DNA of 64,000 nucleotides from contig CM043958.1 of NCBI GenBank assembly GCA_014529385.2, forward strand, positions 77,190,669 through 77,254,668, given 5' to 3'. The translations under genes and the position numbers were made by a program. A model generated the notes under the pieces. The model saw only the letters and a list, made by a program, of their open reading frames with translations. It was not told where the DNA came from and made no database searches. Of this stretch, positions 22,204-33,634 are shown one piece after another (the stretch's first letter is position 1; each line of letters begins with the position of its first letter). The stretch is from Adiantum capillus-veneris. Lineage: Eukaryota > Streptophyta > Polypodiopsida > Polypodiales > Pteridaceae.

Positions 22204-23250
22204 GCCACACACCCGTAAGATTTAATTTGCATGTTAGAACACCCATAATGTTTGGAGGAAAAAAACTTAGGTTTGGTATAATCCCATCTAAGAAATTTGA
22301 GATTTATCTCTAATTGTGAATGACTTTTATCAAGCAAGACGAAGCGGCTTGCCGAGAAGAAGAACTTGATAGAATTATAGTGTACTTGCAAAAATGTTCG
22401 GATATGTTTTGGATCACCATGTGCATATGTTGTATTGGTTAGAGACCCCTATGCAAAGGATATGCCAAGGTCTAGATGAATTCTTTTTGAGTTAATTCAA
22501 ATCAAGCTCTTAAGAGTTTAAAAAAAAACAAAAACAAAAGTTAGAGAACATAAATTAAGGTTTAGAGGATCTACAAAGTGCAGAGAAATTTAGTGCAAAA
22601 ACCTTAAAATATATAAATTTGCCTCTAACATGCTTGAAAAAAGGTATGGTAAAGCCAAATGCTTGAAAAATCTTCAATTTAGTGTAATCCCACTTGTAGA
22701 TTTTGAAATTTATCTCTAAATTATAGATTTGAAGGTGAGGAAACCTACAAAGTATAAAGTAAAAGCATTCAAATATAATCAAGTTGCCCCTAAAATTTCT
22801 TGTGTACAAGTTTTCTAGGTTTTTATGAGAAAGCACTATGCTTCAACTCGATTTAGTGTAAGCTCCCTTAATTTTTTTTGAGATTTGCCTTTAAACGCTT
22901 TAGAAAACCTAGATTTAGTGCAATCCCACTTACAAATTTTGAAATTCATCTTTGAATTCCAAGTCAACCCAAAGACGAGAGGATTGATAAAGCTTAAAGA
23001 AATCTAGAGTAAAAATATCCTGTTATCCACCTTTGCCGTTTGTTGAGGTCTACTTCTACCTTGGGCTTTTACTTCTTCTACCTTAGATTTGTTGGATTGA
23101 ACTTTCCAAATTGCTTCAACTCTCAATTTTGTCAATTCTCAATTTCATAGATGTCGATGTCAATTTTTTATTTTTAGTTCTCGATTGTGGATTTTGTGGA
23201 TTTTCGCTTTGTCGATTGCTGATTGTAAAACCAATGCTTATTCTCCCTCC

Positions 23251-23385
<135 letters not shown>

Positions 23386-23546
23386 ATGCGTGCATGACAT
23401 CCATAACAACTTGTTGGACTCCTATCAATGAATAGCTCAATGTACTTCATTAATGCAATGTAGATGTGGAAGCCTTCGTGTAATGCACCATCACCTTGGG
23501 GAATGGCACGTCGACTTTGTCTCTTATATTCACACATCAAGAGAAT

Positions 23547-23549
<3 letters not shown>

Positions 23550-23614
<65 letters not shown>
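23550..23614 (+). repeat. (CT)n(CA)n compound microsatellite
   Basis: CT 23550-23591 passes directly into CA to 23614. Confidence 0.95.
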
Positions 23615-24545
23615 TGAATACATGCATCTAACTTTTGAACTTCGAGCATCGAGGTCAAAGATCATTTATGACATAGAAGGTCCATGCGAACCTCCGAAGG
23701 GAGGTTCATTGAGCAACACATGAGGAACAAGTGAAAGAATCACAATGGCTTTCCAAAATAATTATAACGTGATAAAATCATTAGGTTGAGTTTAAGTAGA
23801 ATCAGCGTTCAAGAAAGGATTCCCTCAGCTTAGCTTTGAGCCGGTTGAAAATGGAGACTATCTGGTTGCAAACCATGGTAAAGGGAAGAAAAACTGATGC
23901 AATATGTGAGAAAATAGTTCAAAAATCGTGCAATTTTTTTTTAATTATGCTAGTTTTTCCGGTTCACTTCTTTGTGGGAAGCAAACTCAGTCAACGACCG
24001 CTTAATAAAAGAGACTTTCCTGAATATTGACCAGAATTAAGTTATAGAATGTAAAAAAAGTTAAGCCATGTGAGGCTGTGAAATGAAATGTGAAATTAAA
24101 AAAACTCATTAATATATATGTGTGTGTATCCATAGAATTTATTAGAATTATGAAAGTGAAGTTTCACTTTAACATTCTAAAACAATAGCAAAAAAGTCAA
24201 GACATGTTAGGATAATATATGAAAATGAAATAAACATTTAAAGTAAGTCTCCATTGTGCACCGAAAACAATGAAAGTCTCCCTAACCCAACACAACACCT
24301 TGGTTTCTTTTAGAAAGAAAAAAACTCTTTATGGCCTTCAAAATGCAAAGGAAAGCCACCCTGCAAATGATTTTAAAAAATAAAAGTAGTTAGTGGTCAT
24401 CCTTTAAATTGAGGGATGGAGTGAAATGGCCTCCCAAAAACTATAGGCTTAAGTATTATAAATTTAGATACAATACTAAGGTATTTTTGACTTTCCACTT
24501 CGAGGGACTCTTAGAAGTCTTTTCATTTTCTACCATCCTAGTAGG

Positions 24546-24762
24546 TGTACCTAGCCAGAGAAAATAAAAAAATGGTGGAATTAGTTTGGAACGAAAAAGG
24601 GAATGGTGCACGGTGTGAGAAAAAAGGAAGGGTGCGAGAAGGTCGCACGGTAGGGAGTACCCAGCTAAAGAAAAAAAAAAAGGTGGAATTAGTTTAGAAC
24701 GGAAAAGGGAATGGTGCACGGTGTGAGGAAAAAGAAAGGGTGCGAGAAGGTCGCACGCGTGG
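24546..24762 (+). repeat. 108-bp tandem duplication
   Basis: The phrases 'ggtggaattagttt', 'gggaatggtgcacggtgtga' and 'gggtgcgagaaggtcgcac' each occur twice, offset by 108 bp (24574 and 24682 for the first). The copies differ at a few positions and in the length of an A run. Confidence 0.85.
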
Positions 24763-24770
24763 CTTGGCAT

Positions 24771-24774
<4 letters not shown>

Positions 24775-24826
<52 letters not shown>

Positions 24827-24880
24827 CTTGCGAGGTAGCTCGACAGAGCCCTATCTGTCTTCCTAGCGTTGTGCTACAGG

Positions 24881-24924
<44 letters not shown>
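24775..24924 (+). repeat. Two (CT)n microsatellites
   Basis: CT at 24775-24824 and again at 24882-24924, separated by 57 bp of unique sequence. Confidence 0.95.
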
Positions 24925-24927
<3 letters not shown>

Positions 24928-25576
24928 TGCCGTGCTGCAGAGGCGAGACCCCACAGGCACTACAGAGTTTAGGCCTGGCAGAGCGTTTGCAATGCAACTA
25001 GTGTGTTTAAGGTTGGGCTGCAAGAGAAAGTGCGCGCTGTAATGCTCCACCCACAGAGAAGCCGACATAATCACGGTAGCGGCATACAGCTAGCTGCACC
25101 ATCGTGGCCATTTCTGAGGGATTTAGGTTCTACAGAGGCAATTTTTGAGCTTTAGGCGAAGCCTCACCGAGGGAATCTTCTCACGTAAATTTGGTTTTAT
25201 TTAAAGAACACCCAGTAGAACCTAGTACTCACCCTTCACTTTTGCATTTTCAATTAAATGTTTTTTAAAGGTTGTCTTTGAAATGAAGCAGATTGTGACA
25301 CATGGAGAGTCTCTCCTTCCTTAAAAATTTTAAGTTGCTTCATATATAGTATAGAAGGCAAGCAAGACTCAATAAGACTCAATGTGCTAGCTATGAGAAG
25401 AGAGAAGCAGGTGCCAAATCGCAGGTGGTGGGTAAGTAGAGAAAGGAAGGAAGGTGGCAATGTTGGCGAGCGATGCCAATTCGTGAAAGAGCTTGGCAAG
25501 CAAGTGACGTAAGTAGAAGAAGTTAAAAAATAAATAAAAATTTGAAGTGCGCACTTAAAGCACGATCAAGCTGGGT

Positions 25577-25645
25577 GCGAGCTAGTTAGAGTTAAGACTC
25601 ACAATCTTACCTATGATTGCGAGAGTTCGAATGCAACTTTTGAAT
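25577..25645 (+). repeat. tRNA-like (SINE-like) segment, tentative
   Basis: An A-box-like phrase (gcgagctagttagagtta) is followed about 40 bp later by a B-box-like gagttcgaatgc. The spacing fits a tRNA-derived RNA polymerase III promoter. Neither the tRNA identity nor a SINE tail was determined. Confidence 0.3.
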
Positions 25646-25969
25646 CGTGGTTTTACGCCTCATTGTGTATGAAGGCAAGGATGTGAGGAGATTTCAAGGC
25701 AATAAAATGAAAGATGAGCTAGGATGGCAAGTGTTTAACCTTTTTCTTTGTTTCCTTGCAAGATAATGAATATATAGCCAGTAGTTGCTACAATTTTTGA
25801 AAATAAAAGGAAGAGGAGAATCAACACAGATTCTCCTCATGTAGTCTTAAAAAAATAAAAATTCATTAATGAAGCATCATGGATGGATTTGTACGAGGGT
25901 GCCGGCATGCGATCTACGACTCCTAACTCCAGAAGGTTTGTGGGTGTAGTGGTGGAGTGCTGATCACGA

Positions 25970-25971
<2 letters not shown>

Positions 25972-26000
<29 letters not shown>

Positions 26001-26005
26001 TCTCT
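25972..26005 (+). repeat. (CT)n microsatellite
   Basis: Two CT runs separated by one A. Confidence 0.9.
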
Positions 26006-26294
26006 TTTTGTGCAACGTGGAGGATGCAAGGTAGCATGAGCACTGTAAGAATGAAGTAGGGGAGCGATTGAGCAAGGCGAAGGGTAGGCAAGGCAAGAGC
26101 GCTCCTGCAAGGATGAGCATTGAGCAAGGGTGAGATCACAAAAAGCAAGGATGAGGGACAGAAGGGGGCAAACGACAGAGGAAGGAGAGGATTTTGAGCG
26201 GCCAAGTGGCAAGGGAGGGTTAGGTTGAGCAAGGGCAAGCGAGGATGAAAGGGAAAGAATCTTGATTGCTATTGAATTTTTTTAAAGAGGAGCC

Positions 26295-27271
26295 AGTAGG
26301 GGATACCCGCTCCAAGAATTAAAAAAACAAACTGGAATCAAACGAGATCCGACGTTGTGGATGAGCGTGGACAGGGTGGCACGTGAAAAGTTGGGCACCG
26401 TCCTATTCTCATCACTTGCACCATTCATGATGACGCTCAGACGTGGCCTACGATCGGCTGATGATTGTCCCACAGAAGCAGGGACTTGAGGGTGTCTGAT
26501 TGGAGTGCCATACGAGTAGGGACCTTCAGAGGTTGAGGGTGGAGGAAAAGAAGCATATATTTTGTTCGCAAGGCTTGAATGCTAGAGCAGGTCGACGCGA
26601 TCGCTGGTGTGGTTACTAGAGCAGGTCACAAGGTCATTAATCCATTGGCAGTCTGAGTTCGATCTCGACCCTTCCCTTTTGAAAGGGTAGTAGATCCTTG
26701 AGAGAGAATGAAGAGAATCTGGTGGAATCTCACTATAAATTGAATATAATAAGAAAGTCTCCCAGTAGGATGTATCAATAGGATTTATTTCAAGCAAGCT
26801 AGTAGGGGGTACCCGCTCCAAGAATTAAAAAAACAAACTGGAATCAAACGAGATCCGACGCTGTGGACAGGGTGGCACGTGAAAAGTTGGGCACCGTCCT
26901 ATTCTCATCACCTGCACCGTTCATGATGACGCTCAGACGTGGCCTGCGATCGACTGATGATCGTCCCATAGAAGCAAGGACTTGAGGGTGTCTGATTGCA
27001 GTGCTAGACGAGTAGGGACCTTCAGAGGTTGAGAGTGGAGGAAAAGAAGCATATATTTTGTTCTCAAGGGTTGAATGCTAAAGCAGCTCGACGCGGTTGC
27101 TGGTGTGGTTACGAGAGCAGGTCACAAGGTCATTAATCCATTGGCGGTCTGAGTTCGATCTCGACCCTTCCCTTTTGAAAGGGTAGTAGATCCTTGAGAG
27201 AGAATGAAGAGAATCTGGTGGAATCTCACTATAAATTGAATATAATAAGAAAGTCTCCCAGTAGGATGTAT
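26295..27271 (+). repeat. Tandem pair of ~0.48-kb units with tRNA-like promoter
   Basis: The unit at 26295-26775 is repeated at 26801-27271 (offset 506 bp), with a 25-bp linker (26776-26800). Both start agtagggg(a/g)..acccgctccaag and end cccagtaggatgtat. Copy 1 has about 10 extra bases near 26362. Each copy carries an A-box-like tggtgtggttac and, about 40 bp on, a B-box-like gagttcgatctcg, so the unit may be a tRNA-derived SINE. The copies appear more than 90 percent identical by eye. Confidence 0.8.
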
Positions 27272-27910
27272 TAGTAGGAAGCAGTACATCCTACGCATTT
27301 CAAGTACGAAATGTCTATAAGAGAGAGAGAGAGAGAGAACTTTTAGTATACTTTTTAGAAAAATAAGGCTCACCAAAGTTTGTCAACCGAACTTTAAACT
27401 TTTACGTGCACGCCATCTCTCCTACACACCAAGCTCAGGCAGCGCATGCCCGAGCTATGAGGAAAGCTGGGCAGTGAGTCCTGGCTGGCCAACCATAATC
27501 ATTTATATCTTTTGCCCTGCTTTGGTGCCTCCGACTCTGCATCTTTTGCCTCCTCCAGCGCTTCCTCTCGATCAGCTCATCCCTCACAAGGTAAGACGGA
27601 CTCCTCTTCTTGCAGTTATACAATACAATGCTTTTCAGCTGGTTTCATACATGCAAGGACGAGAGAGAGAGAGAGAGAGAGAGAGAAAGAAAGAAAGATT
27701 TTTAACGTCTATGTCAGGCCGAAATCGGCCTATGAGACAAATCAAATGTACATGGTGTGTATGTCATCCGTCTATCGGAAAGACAAATGAAACAAAACTG
27801 AACTGAATGTAGGTAGTGGAGTATCTGAGGAGGGATGGAGCTCTATCTCTAGGGGTATATGCATGTCTATATGCTCAAGGTAGTACAATCATGAGAATGC
27901 ATCAAGCTAT

Positions 27911-28639
27911 CTAGCTCCATCCTGTACTAATGGGGGGATGTAAGATGTGGTACATGGGCGGGTCTGGTGCCAAGGCTACCCGGATGAAAGCTGTCGGGTC
28001 GGCCCTCATCTGAGCCACTCGCTCCTCAGTGGCACGGCGCTCCCGGGCTCGGATCTCCTCGATCTGTCGGTGGTGGGAGCTCGCGCCCCTGTAGCCTGTG
28101 ACTCGTGGTCGTCGTCTAGCTCGGCTCACCTCCGCCTGTGGGAGTGTCACTCCCCTCTGAGTGTCTGGTGAGGGAGGGGCGGCAATCCTCTGAAAGAAGT
28201 CTGTGAGCTGCGACTGTCTCCCCTCTGTCTGTGTAGCTGTGTGTGGCTGTAGTAGTGTGTCCTGATGGCTCTGTATCTCTAGTAAGAAACGTCCGAGCTG
28301 TCTCTGATCTCGAGAGTCCATGATCTCTCGGAGAGTGGGCTGTCCTCTGAATAAGGCCTCATACCTGCCTCTGATCTCAGTGTATGCTCTGCATCTACAT
28401 ACAAAGTGCTCCTCACTCTCCACCTCCTCTGTGCAGGCTCTGCAGACTCGCTCCTCCCTGGGAACACCAGTATGTCTCCCGATCTCAATCTCTAACCTGT
28501 GTGAAGCCACTCTCAGCTGACCAATCGCCACCCGTGAGCTATGTGGCATATATGTATCCATGTAGCGTGGTCTCTGTATGAACCCCCCAGACAATATGGT
28601 GAGAAACTGGTCTCTGTAATCTGACATCCTCGTCCCCAA
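27911..28639 (-). pseudogene. LINE A1 ORF2 C-terminal zinc-finger domain
   Basis: Same frame as the reverse transcriptase upstream, separated from it only by a TAG at 28673-28675. It begins GTRMSDYRDQF and contains LRVASHRLEIEIGRHTGVP followed by CRAC...EEHFVCRC, a CX2C...HX3-5C zinc-binding motif after the thumb. This arrangement is reminiscent of tails found in many animal-type LINEs rather than the WxxxxPxxxxxFxW zf-RVT of plant L1. The remaining ~130 residues are Arg/Gln-rich and low in complexity. The module probably binds the RNA or target DNA. Confidence 0.75.
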
Positions 28640-28672
28640 GCCAGGTGACTCCCAGACTCTCCTAGTGTATAG

Positions 28673-30535
28673 CTACCACAGATCCTGTCTCAATACCAAG
28701 TTCCTCTCACTGCGAGAGAGGTGAACATATGGTGAGTGGGGGTCGTACTGGAATGGTGGTAGGCTCTCCATGTCAAGACCGTGTCCCTCAAACCATGCTC
28801 TGACCTGTGAGTACCATGCTCTCTCATGCCCACTCTCTGATAGCTGTATAGCTGCCTCAAATGCTCTACGAGTAAGTCTGTCAGGAGGTAGCTCTCTCAT
28901 CCTCTGGATGAAGCAGACTGTCTGGAATAGTGCCTCTACAACCATAGGTGGTGTGGTGAGCTCGGCTCTAATAATGTCATGTGGCACTGTCTTCTTGCTG
29001 CGGAGCAAGCGTGAGATCATACATACCTGTGGCCTCTCAAGATGTGTCCACTGGTCAGCTGTCAATCCTGGTGCCCATACTGCCGCCGAGTACATCAAGG
29101 CCGGGGTGACTAAGGTGTCGAAAAGCCACCCCTTCGTGCGGGGCTCCTGAAAGTGTGCCTGGTGGCATCTCCACTCTAGCATGGCTAGAGCTGCATATCC
29201 TCGGGTGAGCCTGTCAGCAGCAGCCTGCCTCATAGTGAAGGGTCCTGGTAGGCTGGTGAATGTGATGCCAAGGTAGACATAGGAGGTGACTACATCAACC
29301 TGTCCTCCTGCTGCTGTGAAGGTGGCAGCGCTCCTCACTGCACTGGATGTGTGAAAGATCATAACCTTGGTTTTGCCAAGGTTCACAGTCAACCCCCTGT
29401 GTGTGCTGAATTCGTCCAAGGCCTCAAGATGGCGTTGCAAGCCCTCGGGTGACTCTGAAATCAACACAATATCATCAGCATATAACATGATGTGGACCGG
29501 AGTACCTGCCAAGTCGCTCCCCTCTCCTCCTGCTCGCAGTATGTAGTCGGAGATCTCGTCGATGTAGAGCCCAAAGAGTGTCGGGGAGAGTGGGCATCCT
29601 TGCTTAACACCAATGGTGCTAGCAATGGTCTCTGAAAAACCGCCTGGGCAACGAACTCGACCCGTCACCCTCTCGTAGAGAGCATATATGGCCCAAATCA
29701 TCTCTGTTGGTACCCCAATGCTGTGAAGGCGCTGGAAGAGTCTCTCGCGTGGGACTGTGTCAAAGGCCTTGCGGAAATCCACAAAGCAGCAGTAAAGCCT
29801 CTTCTTCCGCGCCTTTGCCCCATCAATGAGGCAGCGCATAACGAAGATGTGATCAGTGGTGGAGAAAGCTCGTCTGAAACCTGCCTGGCCTGGAGCTCGT
29901 AAACCCTCGATCTCTGCGTAGCAGCTGAGCTTTGCCTCAAGTACTGCTCCATATAGCTTGGCCATCGTGTGGCCAATCATGATAGTCCTGTAGTTCCCTG
30001 GGTCCAGGGTGTCGCCAGATTTGTGGATAGGCACTATGGTGTGCTGTGTCCACTCCTCTGGGAAGCCCTCCCCTATAGCCCGGTTGAAGACATGTGCAAT
30101 CAACGGGGCTATAGTGGAGGCCGCATAAATGATGTGCTCACTCTGTAATCTAGTATGGTCAGCTGATCGTCTGTGCTGCATGCGGCGTATGGCCCTCTCT
30201 ACCATCTCTGCTGTAAAGAAGGAGGAGCACGTGGGGCGTGGCTCGTGTGGCTGTGGGATAGGAGGCTGCCCTGGCACCTCATAAAGTCGCTCTGCATAAT
30301 CATGCCATATCTGTGGATCCTCAATAGCTGTAGTCGGACGTGGCTCGCGCAGGGTGCGCCATGCCGTCGCGCTATCCATGCTCATGAATAGGCGGTATAG
30401 CTCAAGCTCCTGTGCCTCTTCGAATGCTCGCCGCTTTTGGCGTGTCAGCGTCTTCATATGCCGTCTGGCCTCTCTCTCTCTGTGATCTCTCCTAAGGCTC
30501 GCCGTGCACGGAGGCATCGGTATAGCTCTCTGCAC
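28673..30535 (-). pseudogene. LINE A1 reverse transcriptase (620-codon frame)
   Basis: A long intact frame on the minus strand. The listed start (MQRAIP) is probably not the real one: the protein should continue from the endonuclease frame, with a frameshift near 30490. Landmarks are the fingers region (TIVPIHKSGDTLDPGNYRTI), GQAGFRRAFSTTDHIFV, CFVDFRKAFDTVPRERLF, GVKQGCPLSPTLFGLYIDEI and the active-site box YADDIVL at residues 352-358, then LTVNLGKTKVMIF and the thumb. All core catalytic residues are present. The enzyme copies the LINE RNA at a nicked target site. The frame ends at TAG 28673, after which homology continues, so the full ORF2 is interrupted. Confidence 0.9.
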
Positions 30536-30546
30536 TCATCATCATA

Positions 30547-31620
30547 CTAGCGGTTCTGAGGCATAGTCCCGGGGGGGGGAGTGCGTCCTGTGTGAGTGGT
30601 GTGTGGAAAAGAGCTAATAGCTGAAGTGTGGAGAACGGAAGAGATATGTGATGTGAGAATTGAGAGTGGTGTGGATGGGTGGAGGAGGCATAGGCCATGC
30701 TCGACCTCGGCCGAGTAAAGAGAGGCTAGCTCATGTGTGAAATGGATGGTGGTGTGTGGAGTGTGTGCTGTGGAGCATTGTGGGATGGTATCTCCGGTGA
30801 TGGAGAAAGAGAGGTATGTGTGGTCGGCACCGATGGGTATGGGTGGAATGGTGAAGGATGTGATAAGGTGTGTAGCCTCCCTGGGTCCCAGAATATAGTC
30901 GACTGTACTCCCCCCTCCCTCTGCAACTCCATGTGGCATACAAGTCAGGCCCCCTGAGGTGGGCCATTGGACCATCCCGTTATAAATAACGAGACGGTGC
31001 TGGGAGCCAAGTCGAAGTAGATGTCGTCCGTAGGCTGTGACTGGAGCTCTGTTTGCTGTATCTCTCATAGTAGCCTCCTCATCTAGAGTGTGTAGTGCCT
31101 CTGGGTCCTCGTGGTCATATGCCTCACACTGCTCACTGCGTGTACGAGCATTGAAGTCTCCCATAAGGAAGACTTCACCCAGTGTGGAGTACTCCATAAT
31201 CTCCTCCGTGAGGCATGCGTACGGTGACTCCTGCTCAATAGGGGCGAATCTGGAGCCTGTGGGAGCAAAGTAGCAAAGGGCAATGTAGACGATCCTGTCT
31301 CGTGAGAGCTCGAGGCGAATCCACATGTAGCGGGCCTGTGGGTCCCGGGCAACAATCTGTAGTCTGCTGTGAAGCCCCTGTCTAAAGAGTATGGCCACTC
31401 CTCCTGAGCCGCGAGTGGTGTGCTGGCGCATACATCCCCGATGTAGAGACTCCCACTGGAATCCATGTATCCGTGGTAACCCTCTCTCTGGGCTCTCGTG
31501 TGTCTCTGTAAGTAGAATGATGTCTCGACCTCTCATCACCTCCTCAAGTCTCTCTGGGTGTGTCCATAGGTCTCCATTGCAATTCCAAACCGTGACATGA
31601 ATCTCCTCGTGTGTCCCACA
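30547..31620 (-). pseudogene. LINE A1 endonuclease domain
   Basis: The apurinic-endonuclease-like domain starts upstream of the first Met at 31539: in the same frame the N-terminal strand (VWNCNGDLW) is at about 31605. Catalytic landmarks are E in LLTETHES, GDFNART, the STVDYIL strand and ADH (GADHTYLSF) where most families have SDH. TAG at 30547 sits where a W is expected in a WYDDECRE-like motif. The domain nicks target DNA to prime reverse transcription. A G9 run at 30571-30579 lies close to the point where the frame is lost. Confidence 0.85.
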
Positions 31621-31629
31621 GGCCGCGAG

Positions 31630-31740
31630 TCCCTATGCGATGGTCTTGCCATCAATGATAACCCTACCATCTCGATATACTGCCTTCTTCCCTTCTTTGC
31701 GGGCTTCAGGACACCTACTCGGTTAATTACTTTATCTGCA
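31630..31740 (-). pseudogene. LINE A1 ORF1 C-terminal remnant
   Basis: On the minus strand this encodes ARKEGKKAVYRDGRVII, which parallels AREKGNIAFYRGGKVVV at the end of the ORF1 of copy A3 (near 47040). It shows that A1 is truncated within ORF1 and that ORF1 lies directly upstream of the endonuclease. Confidence 0.65.
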
Positions 31741-32159
31741 TGAAAGTGGTACATTCTCATGAGATAAGTTATTAGAACATAATAAGGCTGTATATTTTAT
31801 TAGAGTACGCCTAGTTAAAGCAGTACACACATCATGAGCTCGCACACACACGGGGTCTGCAACCATCTAGTGAAAAATAGTGGTTGAAAAGCAGCAGATC
31901 TTAGCAACTCAGCAGCACCATACCTGTCAATAATATCCCACGAGTGCATTGTTGCCATTAAGTGTTGCAGTACTTTACTAAAGATCTTCGCCTTTCAACG
32001 GTACTCTATGGAATTTACTTGCCCAGAACACACATGTGTGCGTAAAACTATCAGCATGGAAGGGGAAGGGTGAGGGAGCTCTAGTTGGGCTATTCTTAGA
32101 GGGTGGAAAGTGAGGACTACTCCCATATGCAATCACTATGCTTGCTAACCTCAAGAGTA
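31741..32159. other. Spacer between two LINE A copies
   Basis: AT-rich with no recognisable coding potential or repeat boundary. Confidence 0.4.
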
Positions 32160-33345
32160 GGGGAACGTTGTAAGTCGAACTCACCAATGAAGCATGGTTG
32201 TGTCTACAAAACTCTAGCAAGAATAGCCCAAGACATGTTTTATTAATGTAATCCATTGCCCCAAACAAAGGCCTGAAGCCCATCTCTGAAGCGTCTTGTA
32301 ATATACTGGGCACCAGTATATATAATGCTCCTCAGTCTCTGGCTCTAAGTGTGACATAGCTGGTATATCCACTGCTCCCAAGGTACTGAAGATATCCACC
32401 TGTCTATATTTACAACTAGTGAGAAGAAGTGTGACGCTACAACATGATACATAGAAGCCCTTGCAAGAGGTCTAAATGCATGTATCTCAGCCGTACAATA
32501 AATCCATCCTCAGTAATATGAAAAATATACTCTTTGTACAAAACAATTTCCTCCCCAAGTCCTGAGGAGGAGTCACTTAGGTCCACTGTGTAATAATCTG
32601 CGTGAGATCCAATTGATCTCTGAATGTTGATCTTGTCTAAAAAGCGATGACAATAAACTCATAGAATCGAAACCAAGCTGGCATCTGTGCATACCAACTT
32701 CTAGAGCAAAGCGATGACAATAAACTCATGCAATGGAAACCAAGCTGGCATCTGTGCATACCAATCTCTCCCATAGCATAAGGATGACTTGGAAGCTCCC
32801 ATATCCATGTATGTAGCATACTGATCCGGTAAGTGCCTCAACTTAAACTGGTGTACCTACTCTAATGCCCTCATGTAGCACTGCCACCTTACGGCGGATA
32901 GATCATAGTGTCAGTGGTCTCTCTATGGCTCTCCATCAATCATATATTTGGCCAGACCAACCACGGTGGTTAAGACTAAGTCCCCAAATCTGTATCCAAT
33001 GCAAAAAAGTGGATGTGACCAAAGTATCACATAACCATAGCTTTGCGCAGGGCTCCTGAAAACCAATGAGCACATCCACTCCACTCTTGCAAGAGCTGGA
33101 GATCCTTGTGTCAATCACGAAGTTGCTGCATCTCCCATAGAAAAAAGAGGGTCTGTGAACAAAACTCCCAAGTATGTGTAGGACTTCTCATACTCCACCA
33201 CTTCATGACCATATATAAGTACTCGCATTGATGCTCTCACCCACTTTGTCGTGGTGTTAGATATCGTTATTGTGGTCTTGTCAAGGTTTATAGATGGATC
33301 TCTATCTTGTGCATAGCTTCATGGTGCATCCAGCTAGCTTCTCCA
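32160..33345 (-). mobile_element. LINE family A, copy A2 (heavily decayed)
   Basis: Fragments on the minus strand match the A1/A4 tail (EPETEEHYIYWCPVYY, near 32290-32350) and the reverse transcriptase (the segment after YADD, near 33230-33310, parallels the 'NLGKTKVMIF' region). All frames are broken. A 67-bp tandem duplication (aaagcgatgacaataaactc at 32641 and 32708) lies inside. The 5' limit is near 33345, where homology stops. Confidence 0.65.
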
Positions 33346-33420
33346 GATGAATAAAGGTTGGGGCCTTAATTGTAGCCGTAAGAAGTTTTTCTTGGTCTTT
33401 GAGGATGAGTACGCTTATTT

Positions 33421-33630
33421 TTTAGTGCTTACAACCAGCTCCAAAGGAGCCATCTAGTATATCCCACACATCCTTTGCCGTGATGGAGGACCCAATATGG
33501 TGCACTAAGGTTTCATCAATGTGCTCAACTATAATTCCCAAGGCCTCACATTGATTGTGAGCTACCTCTCTATGTCTGGGCAACCCGATGTCACTTCTCC
33601 ACCAACTCGCCAAGGTGTTCATTTCAAGAG
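33421..33630 (-). pseudogene. Copia gag fragment
   Basis: The minus-strand translation contains ALGIIVEHIDETLVHHIG followed by AKDVWDILDGSFGA, the helical UBN2-type core of Copia gag. Only about 65 residues are present and the fragment joins LINE B sequence near 33635. It is a piece of a Copia element otherwise missing here. Confidence 0.6.
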
Positions 33631-33634
33631 TCAG

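Larger units (their letters stand above)
27660..31740 (-). mobile_element. LINE family A, copy A1 (5'-truncated)
   Basis: Reading on the minus strand from 31740: the last residues of ORF1, an apurinic-type endonuclease, reverse transcriptase and a C-terminal CCHC zinc-finger domain, then a 3' untranslated region ending at a (GA)n tract (27660-27688 on the plus strand). The 3' end phrase on the plus strand (aacgtc...ggcc...cctatgagac) is shared with copies A3 and A4. The element is truncated within ORF1. The coding part carries only two stops and one frameshift, so it is the best-preserved family A copy here. The C-terminal domain differs from the zf-RVT tail of ordinary plant L1. Confidence 0.87.

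Noticed and set aside
28770-29150. Plus-strand frames over LINE A1
   Set aside because: They are antisense shadows of the long reverse transcriptase frame.
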